A stretch of 64,000 nt of DNA from assembly GCF_023631325.1 (NCBI RefSeq), contig NZ_JALQDG010000011.1, positions 186,001-250,000 of the forward strand, in the 5' to 3' direction. The notes under the pieces are model-generated. The model searched no databases. It saw nothing but the letters and a program-made list of their open reading frames with translations, and was not told where the DNA came from. The stretch's first letter is position 1, and each line of letters starts with the position of its first letter. A program made the translations under genes and the position numbers. Source of the DNA: Caballeronia sp. INDeC2. Its GTDB lineage: Bacteria > Pseudomonadota > Gammaproteobacteria > Burkholderiales > Burkholderiaceae. This document shows, in pieces, positions 56,479 through 64,000 of the stretch.

Positions 56479-57873
56479 ATGCCACACGCACTGATTGTCG
56501 AAGACGATCCCAATAGCCTCTCCGGCCTGTCCGCGATCCTCACGGCAGACGGCTTTTCCGTCGATACCGCGACGACGCTCGCCGAGGCGCGCTCCGCGCT
56601 GACCCGCTTCATCCCTGATGTTGTGCTGATCGACCTGAATCTTCCCGACGGCTCCGGCCTCGACCTGCTGCCGAGCCTTCCCTCGCAACCGCCCGATGGC
56701 GCACTGCCCGTCATCGTGATGACTGGCAACGCGACGGTCGAAAGCGCAATCGAAGGCTTGCGGCACGGCATCTGGGACTATCTGCTGAAACCGGTGAACA
56801 TTCCGCGTCTGCGCAGCCTGCTCGCGCGCATTCCGCGGCCGTACGAACTCACCGAGGAAGTCCAGTCGCTGCGTTCGACTCTGCGCGGGCTGGGGCACTT
56901 CGGCGACATGATCGGCCGCAGCGCCGCGATGCAGCACGTTTACGATCTGATCGAGCACACCGCGCCGACGGAAGCCGCCGTGCTGATCTGCGGCGATCCG
57001 GGCACGGGCAAAAAGATCGCGGCGCGCACGATTCACCAACTGAGCCGCCGGCGCAAAGGCCCGTTCGTCACCTTCGATTGCTCCGCGGGCCGCAACAGCG
57101 ACGGCTCGCCGCGCTCGATGGAAAGCATTCTCTTCGGCCACGAGCGCAATGCGTTCGCCGGCGCTGAGAACCGGGAACCGGGATTGCTCGAACAGGCGGG
57201 CGGCGGCACGCTGTTCCTCGATCAGATCGATTCGCTGCCCGCCGCGCAGCAGGAAGCGCTGTTGCGCGCGCTCGATTCGCAGACATTCATGCGCGTCGGC
57301 GGCAGCAACCGCATCATGACGGACTTCCGGCTGATCGCCGCGTCCCGCCTGCCGATGCGCGAGGCGGTCGCGAGCGGCGCGATGCGCGAGGATTTATTTC
57401 AGCGGCTGTCGGCGTCGACGATCATGCTGCCGCCGCTGCGCGATCGCGACGACGATATCGCGTTGATCGCGGAGACGCTTGTCGATGAACTGAACCGCGA
57501 GAATCACATCGCCGGGATTACGAGCGGGTCGCCGAAGCGCATTAGCCCGGCGTTCATTCGCGAGTGCATCGCCAGCGAATGGCCGGGCAACGTGCGCGAG
57601 ATGCGCGAGCGCGTGCGGCGCGCGTATCACGCTTCGGGCGAGACTATCGAGACATTGCGCGTGGATGAGCCGGGCGGCCTTGGCGGACGCGGCTTGAACG
57701 GCAGCAGCGTGCAGGTGACGGTCGGCACCGCGCTCGCGGATGTCGAGGACATGCTGATTCGGGCGACGCTCGAAGCGGTCGGCGGCACGCGGCATCGGGC
57801 GGCGACGCTGCTCGGCATCAGTCCGAAGACGCTTTACAACAAGCTGCAAAGGATGAAACTGGAATCATCGTGA
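56479..57873 (+). CDS. NtrC-like response regulator with altered sigma-54 loop
   Basis: A 464-residue regulator with a receiver domain (residues 1-120; phospho-acceptor Asp52 in VLIDLNLPDGSG, Lys in LLKPVN), a AAA+ domain (about 140-370; Walker A-like GDPGTGKK at 172-179, LFLDQI at 245-250) and a Fis-type helix-turn-helix at the end (GGTRHRAATLLGISPKTLYNKL). The sigma-54 contact loop GAFTGA is changed to NAFAGA (224-229), and Walker B has LDQI instead of LDEI. It may therefore not activate sigma-54 polymerase in the usual way. No partner kinase lies beside it. The ATG at 56479 was chosen because the receiver starts right there. Confidence 0.8.
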   Translation: MPHALIVEDDPNSLSGLSAILTADGFSVDTATTLAEARSALTRFIPDVVLIDLNLPDGSGLDLLPSLPSQPPDGALPVIVMTGNATVESAIEGLRHGIWDYLLKPVNIPRLRSLLARIPRPYELTEEVQSLRSTLRGLGHFGDMIGRSAAMQHVYDLIEHTAPTEAAVLICGDPGTGKKIAARTIHQLSRRRKGPFVTFDCSAGRNSDGSPRSMESILFGHERNAFAGAENREPGLLEQAGGGTLFLDQIDSLPAAQQEALLRALDSQTFMRVGGSNRIMTDFRLIAASRLPMREAVASGAMREDLFQRLSASTIMLPPLRDRDDDIALIAETLVDELNRENHIAGITSGSPKRISPAFIRECIASEWPGNVREMRERVRRAYHASGETIETLRVDEPGGLGGRGLNGSSVQVTVGTALADVEDMLIRATLEAVGGTRHRAATLLGISPKTLYNKLQRMKLESS

Positions 57874-57903
57874 TGGGGTCGCGCTAGCGCTTGCGGGCGC
57901 TTT

Positions 57904-57999
57904 TTCTCGCCGGATCCCGGTTTCTTGGTGGTTCATTAGCACTGCGCCAGTGCGGGGCAGTGCTAATAAAGCGAAAGCAAACCGGGATCCGGGCGAGAA
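57904..57999. repeat. Nested 96-bp inverted repeat between convergent genes
   Basis: Outer arms of about 20 bp (57904-57923 with 57979-57999, one extra base) enclose perfect 11-bp inner arms ATTAGCACTGC/GCAGTGCTAAT (57935-57945 with 57957-57967). It lies in the gap between the NtrC-like gene and nagZ. It could be a large bidirectional terminator, a palindromic repeat-family member or a decayed miniature element. Confidence 0.75.
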
Positions 58000-58020
58000 G
58001 CCCAATACCATCCGCTGCCC

Positions 58021-59052
58021 CTACCCCCGCAGCATCTCTGCGACCAGCGCCCGCGCCGCCTGATACTCGGCCTGCGCCTGCAGCTTGCTCCAGCGCAGCG
58101 CCTTACCCCGCGGACGCATCTGCCGGAGCCGCTGCTCCGATGCCTTCGACGGCGTATACCGCAACTGCTCCAGCACCTTGCCCGCCTCCTCCGGCTGATT
58201 GCAGATCAACACCATGTCGCAGCCCGCCGTCAGCGCCGCGCTCGCCGCTTCGGTGAGCGTGCCGCCCGCGCGGGCCGCTTCCATCGACAGATCGTCGCTA
58301 AAAATCGCGCCGGTGAAGCCGAGCTTGCCGCGCAGGATGTCCTGCAACCAGACGCGCGAAAAGCCGGCCGGTTTATCGTCGATCTGCGTGTAGATGACGT
58401 GCGCCGGAATCACCGACGACAACGCCATGCCGAGCCAGTCATACGGGCGCACATCGGCGGCGAGGATTTCGTCGAGCGGGCGATCGTCGGTCGGCAGCGC
58501 GACGTGCGAATCGGCTTCGGCAAAACCATGACCCGGAAAGTGCTTGCCGCAATTCGCCATGCCCGCGAGCGCGAGGCCGTGATTCAGGCTCTTCGCGAGC
58601 ATCGTCACGACGCGCGGATCGCCGTGCAGCGCGCGATCGCCGATAACCTTCGACTGTCCGTAATTCAGATCGAGCACCGGCGTGAAGCTCATGTCGATGC
58701 CGCACGCGCGCAGCTCAGTCGCGAGCACGTAGCCGAAAGCGGTCGCGGTTTTCGTCGCGGCCAGCACGTCGCGATCCCACAACTCGCCGAGCTTGCCCGG
58801 CGCGGGCAGAACGGTGAAACCGTCAGTGCGAAAGCGCTGCACGCGCCCGCCCTCGTGATCGACGGCGATCAGGACATCGTCGCGCACCGCGCGGATCGCG
58901 TCCGTCAGCGCGACGAGTTGCGCGCGGTTCTCGAAATGCCGCGCGAACAGAATGACGCCGCCCGTCATCGGATGCGTGAGGCGCTCGATATCGGCATCGT
59001 TCAGCGTCGTGCCGGCGACGTCGAACATGACGGGGCCGGGAGTGCGTTTCAT
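58021..59052 (-). CDS. nagZ: Beta-N-acetylhexosaminidase NagZ
   Basis: A 343-residue cytoplasmic GH3 enzyme that removes GlcNAc from anhydromuropeptides in wall recycling, which also influences AmpC beta-lactamase induction. The GH3 motif KHFPGHG (170-176) is followed by the flexible-loop Asp-Ser-His (181-183), and the nucleophile Asp lies in FSDDLSMEAA. EGGRVQRF contributes to sugar binding. ATG 59052 was chosen over the TTG at 59061. It is the last gene of the lepB-to-nagZ run. Confidence 0.95.
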   Translation of the reverse strand: MKRTPGPVMFDVAGTTLNDADIERLTHPMTGGVILFARHFENRAQLVALTDAIRAVRDDVLIAVDHEGGRVQRFRTDGFTVLPAPGKLGELWDRDVLAATKTATAFGYVLATELRACGIDMSFTPVLDLNYGQSKVIGDRALHGDPRVVTMLAKSLNHGLALAGMANCGKHFPGHGFAEADSHVALPTDDRPLDEILAADVRPYDWLGMALSSVIPAHVIYTQIDDKPAGFSRVWLQDILRGKLGFTGAIFSDDLSMEAARAGGTLTEAASAALTAGCDMVLICNQPEEAGKVLEQLRYTPSKASEQRLRQMRPRGKALRWSKLQAQAEYQAARALVAEMLRG

Positions 59053-59091
59053 CGGATTCAATTGGATTGTTATGCGTTGGTTGGATTGAAT

Positions 59092-59496
59092 TCAGGTCTG
59101 ATCGGGCACTTCGGCGATGACGAACGACACCGCGTAATCGCGCTCGTCGCTCACCGTGACCTTCGCCGTGATGCCGCGTTGCGCGAGCCATTCGGCCAGT
59201 TCGCCGGAAGCGGCAATCATCGGCTTGCCGCTCGGCTCGTTGAGCGTCTGCAGCGCGCGCCAGGTCATCGGCCAGCGCATGCCGAGGCCAATCGCCTTCG
59301 AGAACGCTTCCTTGGCCGAAAAGCGCGTCGCGAGAAAAGCGAGCCCGCGCACTTCCGAGCGCGCATTGCGCGCGTGATAGATGCGCAGTTCATCGGGGCC
59401 GAGCACTTTTTCGGCAAAGCGCCCCTTCGTGCGCCTCATCACCGCCGCGACGCGGCTCACCTGCACGACATCCGTGCCGATTCCATAAATAGCCAT
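59092..59496 (-). CDS. acpS: Holo-[acyl-carrier-protein] synthase
   Basis: A 134-residue phosphopantetheinyl transferase that activates ACP for fatty-acid synthesis. The magnesium-binding Asp9 is in [11 protein letters not shown] and Glu63 in [13 protein letters not shown]; the C-terminal strand [15 protein letters not shown] is typical. It follows pdxJ by 9 bases, the same order as in E. coli. Confidence 0.95.
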   Translation of the reverse strand: MAIYGIGTDVVQVSRVAAVMRRTKGRFAEKVLGPDELRIYHARNARSEVRGLAFLATRFSAKEAFSKAIGLGMRWPMTWRALQTLNEPSGKPMIAASGELAEWLAQRGITAKVTVSDERDYAVSFVIAEVPDQT

Positions 59497-59505
59497 GACG
59501 TGCGC

Positions 59506-60279
59506 TCAGCGGGCGTGAATCGACGCGAGGCGCGACGCGACCATGATCGCCTTCATCTCGCGCACGGCGTTGTCCCAGCCCGCGAAAATCGAATGCGCGA
59601 CGATCGCATGTCCGATATTCAGCTCGACGATGCCCGGCAGCGCGGCGATCGCCTGCACGTTGGTGTAGTGCAGTCCGTGGCCCGCGTTCACCTTGAGCCC
59701 GAGCGAGTTGCCCAAATCGACGCTCGACGCGACGCGCTCGAACTCGCCCTGCTGTTCGGCTTCGTCGTGCGCTTCAGCATAACGGCCCGTGTGCAATTCG
59801 ATCACCGGCGCGCCCGCTTCGTGCGCGGCGCGAATCTGCGCCTCGTCCGGATCGATGAAAAGCGAAACGCGCGCGCCCGCATCGGCGAGCTGCCTGCACG
59901 CGGCCTTCACTTCTTCGAACCGACCCGCGACGTCGAGGCCGCCTTCGGTCGTCACTTCCTGGCGCTTTTCCGGCACGAGGCAGACATCGTGCGGCCTGAT
60001 CTCGCATGCGATATCGAGCATCTCGCGCGTCACCGCGCACTCGAGATTCATGCGCGTTTTCAAAAGCGGTCGCAGCGTGCGCACATCGGCATCCACGATA
60101 TGGCGACGGTCCTCGCGCAAGTGCAGCGTGATGGCGTCGGCGCCCGCTTCCTCGGCGGCGAGCGCCGCGCGGATCGGATCGGGATACGACGTGCCGCGCG
60201 CATTGCGCAAGGTGGCGACGTGATCGATGTTCACGCCCAGATCGATCACGCTCGCAGGCGATGAGAGAAAGAAGCTCAT
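59506..60279 (-). CDS. pdxJ: Pyridoxine 5'-phosphate synthase
   Basis: A 257-residue TIM-barrel enzyme closing the pyridoxine ring from deoxyxylulose phosphate and aminoacetone phosphate. Seen: [32 protein letters not shown], the catalytic-Glu strand [23 protein letters not shown], and [13 protein letters not shown] with the phosphate-binding [12 protein letters not shown]. The ATG at 60279 overlaps the recO stop (ATGA). Confidence 0.95.
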   Translation of the reverse strand: MSFFLSSPASVIDLGVNIDHVATLRNARGTSYPDPIRAALAAEEAGADAITLHLREDRRHIVDADVRTLRPLLKTRMNLECAVTREMLDIACEIRPHDVCLVPEKRQEVTTEGGLDVAGRFEEVKAACRQLADAGARVSLFIDPDEAQIRAAHEAGAPVIELHTGRYAEAHDEAEQQGEFERVASSVDLGNSLGLKVNAGHGLHYTNVQAIAALPGIVELNIGHAIVAHSIFAGWDNAVREMKAIMVASRLASIHAR

Positions 60280-61151
60280 AGTTTTTGCAGGTCGATCAAT
60301 ATCTGACGGGTGGCGAGCGGCGTGCCGCCCAGGTAGTGGTTCAGCAGAAAGCGCATCAGCGTTTTGCTCTGCGCGGCCGTCGGCGGGCTGGTGTAGTCGT
60401 CGCGCTCCATGTCGATGAGCGTCTGCCCCGAAATCACCGGCCAGGGCGCGGGAAGGTCGTCGGACGCTTCGCGCACGCCGCGGTCGGGATCGAATACGTA
60501 GCGGCCTACGGCCTCGACCGGCTGGCGCGTGACGGTGCGCGCAAGATTCATCGCGTAGCCGGTCTCGCGCAGGAGCACGCGCTCGAACGAGCGCAACACT
60601 TGCACTGCGGGCTCGTCGTGCGCGAGACGCGAGAGCGTCAGCACGTAGTGATTGAAGAGCGCAGGATGCGCGTCTTCGCGCGCGCAGAACTTGACGAGCA
60701 GCTCGTTCACGTAGAAGCCGCAGAGCAGCGCGTCGCCGGTCAGCGGCAGCATGCCGCCGACCCATTCGGCGGTCGTCAGCGTACGGACTTCGCCTTTGCC
60801 GGACCAGGAGAGACCCAGCGGCTGAAACGTCTGCAGCACGCCGCGCAACGCGGAATGCGGACGCTTCGCGCCTTTCGCGACGAGCGCGACACGGCCGAAA
60901 TCGCGCGAAAACACATCGATGATTAGGCTCGTCTCGCGATACGGATAGCTGTGCAGCACGAAGCCCGGCTGCTCGGCGATACGAAAGTCGGAGCGCGGCT
61001 TTCTCGGCGCTTCCTGTGCGACGGCCGTCGATGCCGCACGGCGCCGCTTCGGCACGGCGCGCGCGGCCGGGCGCTCGTCCGCGTCGAAATCGTCCTCGGG
61101 ACGATCATCGGCGGGCGGAATCATCCGGGCGTCGTTCGAGCCGTCGTCCAT
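60276..61151 (-). CDS. recO: DNA repair protein RecO
   Basis: A 291-residue recombination mediator that loads RecA with RecR. The OB-fold begins near residue 60 ([20 protein letters not shown]) and the helical C-terminal domain follows; no zinc cysteines are seen. It has an extra N-terminal charged tail of about 50 residues ([20 protein letters not shown]) absent from the 242-residue E. coli protein. The gene is 3 bases downstream of era. Confidence 0.92.
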   Translation of the reverse strand: MDDGSNDARMIPPADDRPEDDFDADERPAARAVPKRRRAASTAVAQEAPRKPRSDFRIAEQPGFVLHSYPYRETSLIIDVFSRDFGRVALVAKGAKRPHSALRGVLQTFQPLGLSWSGKGEVRTLTTAEWVGGMLPLTGDALLCGFYVNELLVKFCAREDAHPALFNHYVLTLSRLAHDEPAVQVLRSFERVLLRETGYAMNLARTVTRQPVEAVGRYVFDPDRGVREASDDLPAPWPVISGQTLIDMERDDYTSPPTAAQSKTLMRFLLNHYLGGTPLATRQILIDLQKL

Positions 61152-61154
61152 GCA

Positions 61155-62054
61155 TCACTCGTAGCCGTATGCGCGCAGACCCGCTTCGTTGTCCGCCCAG
61201 CCGCTCTTCACCTTGACGAAGGTTTCGAGATACACGGGGCCGTCGAAAAGCTTCTCCATGTCGAGCCGCGCTTCGGTGCTGATCTGCTTCAGCTTTGCGC
61301 CCTTCTGGCCGATGATCATCGCCTTGTGGCCGTCGCGATCGACGAGAATCGTCGCGAAGACGCGGCGCAAGCGTCCCTCGGTCTCGAATTTGTCGATGAG
61401 CACCGTGCTCGTGTACGGCAACTCGTCGCCAGTCCAGCGGAAAACTTTCTCGCGCAGGATTTCGGCCGCAAGGAAGCGCTCGCTGCGATCGGTCAGGTCG
61501 TCCTCGCCGTAGATCGGCTCACCTTCCGGCAAATAGGGCTTCACGACGGCCATGAGCCGCTTGATGTCCTCCGGATGCTTGGCCGACAGCGGCACGATCT
61601 CGCGAAAATCACGCAGCGCCGACATCTGCTGCATGAAGGGGAAGAGCGAATCCTTGTCGCCGACGCGATCGAGCTTGTTCGCGATCAGCAGCGTGGGCGT
61701 GCCGGCTGGGATTAGGTCGAGCACTTTCTGGTCGTCGGGACCGAAGCGGCCCGCTTCGATCACGAAGAGAATCGCATCGACGGACGTCAATGTGGACGTC
61801 ACCGCGCGGTTCAGCGAGCGGTTGAGCGCGCCGCTGTGGCGCGTCTGGAAACCGGGCGTGTCGACGAAGATGTACTGCGCGTCGTCGAACGTATTGATGC
61901 CGGTGATGCGATGCCGCGTCGTCTGCGCCTTGCGCGAGGTGATACTCACCTTCTGGCCGACGAGCGCGTTCATCAGCGTCGACTTGCCGACGTTCGGACG
62001 GCCGACGATCGCGACCATGCCGCAGCGGAAACCGGAAGAAACAGGAGCGTTCAT
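61155..62054 (-). CDS. era: GTPase Era
   Basis: A 299-residue essential GTPase that binds the 3' end of 16S rRNA during 30S assembly. G1 is GRPNVGKS (18-25), G3 is DTPGFQ and G4 is NKLD; switch-region [16 protein letters not shown] is present. The C-terminal KH domain contains [18 protein letters not shown] and ends [23 protein letters not shown] 62054 gives the usual length; the TTG at 62069 is unlikely. Confidence 0.96.
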   Translation of the reverse strand: MNAPVSSGFRCGMVAIVGRPNVGKSTLMNALVGQKVSITSRKAQTTRHRITGINTFDDAQYIFVDTPGFQTRHSGALNRSLNRAVTSTLTSVDAILFVIEAGRFGPDDQKVLDLIPAGTPTLLIANKLDRVGDKDSLFPFMQQMSALRDFREIVPLSAKHPEDIKRLMAVVKPYLPEGEPIYGEDDLTDRSERFLAAEILREKVFRWTGDELPYTSTVLIDKFETEGRLRRVFATILVDRDGHKAMIIGQKGAKLKQISTEARLDMEKLFDGPVYLETFVKVKSGWADNEAGLRAYGYE

Positions 62055-62113
62055 AGATGTGTGCGGCAAGAAATCGTTGGGGCGCGTGGGCGCGATGTGC
62101 GCGGCGGCACGCG

Positions 62114-63241
62114 TCAGTGGCCGGCGTCCGCGGCGCGAACGACGCGGCCCGCGGTCGCCTCCGTGCTCGCGCCGTTGCGCGTGTCGGTGTCGGCTGCGGG
62201 GTCGTCGTCGCGTTCGTCGGAAGGCGCGGGCTTATCTGCGTTCGCGCTGCGCTCGGACAGCGGCGCCGAATCGCTCTTCGCCGCTTTTTCCGGCTTGTGA
62301 ACCACGGCGCGTTCGGGTTTGTCGGCCGCTGCGTAGGCGCCCGCGGACGGCTCCACGTGCGTCGCGCGGATCACGGCGAGCGGCGCGGTGGCCGGGCGTT
62401 CCTGCGGCGCGGCCTGCTGCGCGCCGTGCGGGCCATGATGGCGCTCGCGACGGTCCGGGGAACGCAGATCGAGCGCCGTCTGAATGCCGGTGACGCCGGG
62501 CACCACTTCAGGTTCGACCAGTTTTGCGGCGCGCGCGCCCTTGCGCTTCGGCTTCACGCCGAGCGTCGGCGCGGCGGCCGCCACCTCGTCGAGGGCCTTC
62601 TTGGCCGCGGCCTGTTCGGCGGCGCGGCGGCTCGCGCCGGAACCGGACACCTTCACGTCGAGCTTCGGCACCGTGCACTCGACTTCGAACTGCTGATTGT
62701 GGGCGGCGCCGTGAGTCGCGATGACGGTATACGTCGGCAGCGCGATCTTGTGGCCTTGGAGATATTCCTGCAGCAGCGTCTTCGCATCCTTGCCGATAGT
62801 GCGCGGATCGATGTGATCGAGCACCGGCGTGTAGAGCCGCTTGATGACCGTGTACGCGGCGTCGAAACCGCCATCGAGGAAGATCGCGCCGAAGATAGCT
62901 TCGAGGGTATCGGCGAGAATCGACGGCCGGCGGAAACCGCCGCTGCGCAATTCGCCTTCGCCGAGCCGCAGGTCTTCGGAGACGTTGAGCGCCTGCGCAA
63001 TCTCGTAAAGCGACTGCTGCTTGACCAGATTCGCGCGCACGCGCGACAGGTCGCCTTCGTCGAGTTTGCTGAATCGTTGGAACAAAAGCGCCGCCACCAC
63101 GCAATTTAGAACGGAATCGCCCAGAAATTCGAGCCGTTCATTGTGCGTGGCGCTGTGACTGCGGTGGGTCATCGCCTGGCGCAGCAATTCCGCATTGCGA
63201 AATTCGTACCGCAGCCGGCTTTCCAACGGAGAAGATGGCAT
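62114..63241 (-). CDS. rnc: Ribonuclease III with long C-terminal extension
   Basis: A 375-residue double-strand RNA nuclease that processes rRNA precursors and structured messages. The catalytic signature [11 protein letters not shown] is at residues 35-45, the second acidic site is in [14 protein letters not shown], and a dsRNA-binding domain spans about 155-222 ([19 protein letters not shown]). Residues ~223-375 form an added disordered tail rich in Ala, Pro, Lys, Arg and Asp, not found in the 226-residue E. coli enzyme but usual in Burkholderiaceae. Order lepB-rnc-era-recO is conserved. Confidence 0.94.
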   Translation of the reverse strand: MPSSPLESRLRYEFRNAELLRQAMTHRSHSATHNERLEFLGDSVLNCVVAALLFQRFSKLDEGDLSRVRANLVKQQSLYEIAQALNVSEDLRLGEGELRSGGFRRPSILADTLEAIFGAIFLDGGFDAAYTVIKRLYTPVLDHIDPRTIGKDAKTLLQEYLQGHKIALPTYTVIATHGAAHNQQFEVECTVPKLDVKVSGSGASRRAAEQAAAKKALDEVAAAAPTLGVKPKRKGARAAKLVEPEVVPGVTGIQTALDLRSPDRRERHHGPHGAQQAAPQERPATAPLAVIRATHVEPSAGAYAAADKPERAVVHKPEKAAKSDSAPLSERSANADKPAPSDERDDDPAADTDTRNGASTEATAGRVVRAADAGH

Positions 63242-63363
63242 GGAGAGAGTATAACGCGGGCGCGCGGGCGGACGATTCCGCCGGCCGACGCCGGAAAACG
63301 CGTGGCGAGACGGTGTTAGCCGCGCTTCTTCACGCCGTTTCGAAGCTTGTTTTAATCGTGGCG

Positions 63364-63397
63364 AACGCCGGCCGTCTTATCGGGACGCGCCGGCGTT
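63364..63397. other. Hairpin in the lepB-rnc gap
   Basis: A perfect 9-bp stem AACGCCGGC/GCCGGCGTT around a 16-base loop, 8 bases after the lepB stop. No T run follows on the minus strand, so it may process or stabilise the operon message rather than end it. Confidence 0.45.
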
Positions 63398-63404
63398 GCG
63401 TGTG

Positions 63405-64000
63405 TCACTGGAACGAGCCGATGCGCTTCAGATTGCTGAAGTTCATCCAGATGAAAAACGCGCGCCCGACGATGTTGTTGTCCGGCACGAATCCCCAGTA
63501 GCGACTGTCCGCGCTGTTGTCGCGGTTGTCGCCCATCATGAAGTAGTTGCCCGGCGGCACCTTGCACGTCACGCCCTGCGCGTTGTAGTTGCAGTTGTCG
63601 CGGAACGGGAAGTCGTCAGCGCCGACGACGAACGGCGGCACCTGCGGATTGTTCAGGATCGCGTTCTTGCGGCCGTCGAGGTCTTCTTCGAACTGCTTCG
63701 CGTAACCGATGCGCTCGTCGTCGAAATAGTCCGGCAGCGGCGTCTCGGGCACTGGCTTGCCGTTGATCGTGAGCTTCTTGTCTTCGTACGCGACGGTGTC
63801 GCCCGGCAGACCGATCACTCGCTTGATGTAGTCGACCGATTCGTCCTTCGGATAGCGGAACACCACGACATCGCCGCGCTTGAGCGGGCTGCCGTTCGTG
63901 AGCTTGGTGTTGGTGATGGGCATGCGCAGACCGTACTCGTACTTGTTCACGAGTATGAAGTCGCCGACGAGCAGCGTCGGAACCATCGAACCCGACGGAA
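63405..64000 (-). CDS. lepB: Signal peptidase I, C-terminal part (5' end outside window)
   Basis: The last ~198 codons of the membrane protease that removes signal peptides. The frame is open to the right edge and the final visible codons encode PSGSM, whose second Ser is the nucleophile, followed by VPTLLVGDFILVNK. The general-base Lys is in YIKRVIGLPGD, and the conserved GDNRDNSADSRYWGFVP box is intact. The ATG at 63986 is internal. The N-terminal membrane anchors lie beyond the window. It is the first visible gene of the lepB-to-nagZ operon. Confidence 0.95.
   Translation of the reverse strand, partial: PSGSMVPTLLVGDFILVNKYEYGLRMPITNTKLTNGSPLKRGDVVVFRYPKDESVDYIKRVIGLPGDTVAYEDKKLTINGKPVPETPLPDYFDDERIGYAKQFEEDLDGRKNAILNNPQVPPFVVGADDFPFRDNCNYNAQGVTCKVPPGNYFMMGDNRDNSADSRYWGFVPDNNIVGRAFFIWMNFSNLKRIGSFQ

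Noticed and set aside
57904-57999. The nested inverted repeat considered as an insertion sequence
   Set aside because: There is no transposase and the whole structure is under 100 bp; it is reported as a repeat only.

Overview
The window is a high-GC, gene-dense bacterial chromosome segment. Several blocks have the gene order expected of Burkholderiaceae (Paraburkholderia/Caballeronia/Burkholderia type): ftsH-folP-glmM, lepB-rnc-era-recO-pdxJ-acpS-nagZ, uvrC-pgsA-tRNA-Gly/Cys, gloB-methyltransferase-rnhA-dnaQ, and earP-efp with Arg32 in EF-P. The genus is inferred from protein character and synteny; no search was run. Almost everything is core chromosome. No rRNA, CRISPR array, insertion sequence or complete prophage was seen.

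Layout. 1-10 kb: the end of a secreted acid phosphatase/phospholipase C-type enzyme, a GntR regulator divergent from an MFS exporter with a double palindromic operator between them, an atypical receiver protein, tRNA-Arg, uppP, an aldose epimerase, an NlpD-like lipoprotein, small lipoproteins, tRNA-Pro, sixA and an olsB-like acyltransferase. 10-21 kb: a phosphate block with ppx and ppk (polyphosphate), phoR-phoB, phoU and pstBACS, with Pho-box-like sites before pstS and ppk. 21-33 kb: glmM, folP, ftsH, rlmE, a YhbY-like protein, a DUF4149 membrane protein, greA, carB and carA. 33-39 kb: an MFS transporter, mltD, gloB, a methyltransferase, rnhA and dnaQ.

39.3-40.25 kb is the most unusual part. 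A truncated tRNA-Val(CAC) 5' half and an intact tRNA-Val(CAC) form a 44-bp direct repeat around about 0.77 kb of atypical DNA. That DNA holds two sets of tandem 11-bp repeats and one ORF whose first ~35 residues look like the N-terminus of a tyrosine integrase. It reads as the remnant of a tRNA-targeted integrative element.

40-50 kb: membrane proteins, a family 4 glycosyltransferase, a nearly gene-free gap of about 0.8 kb with an orphan terminator, an MsbA-like ABC exporter, otsB-otsA (trehalose), a Sco1/CtaG pair for cytochrome oxidase copper delivery, and an ElaA-type acetyltransferase. 50-58 kb: tRNA-Cys, two tRNA-Gly, pgsA, uvrC, earP-efp, a BON-domain lipoprotein and an NtrC-like regulator with an altered GAFTGA loop. 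58-64 kb: nagZ, acpS, pdxJ, recO, era, rnc and the 3' part of lepB, all on the minus strand.

The genes work in recognisable modules: phosphate sensing, uptake and storage; cell-envelope precursor recycling and synthesis (uppP, glmM, nagZ, mltD, NlpD-like); nucleotide supply (carAB); translation and RNA processing (rnc, era, rlmE, YhbY, efp/earP, tRNAs); and DNA repair and replication fidelity (uvrC, recO, rnhA, dnaQ).
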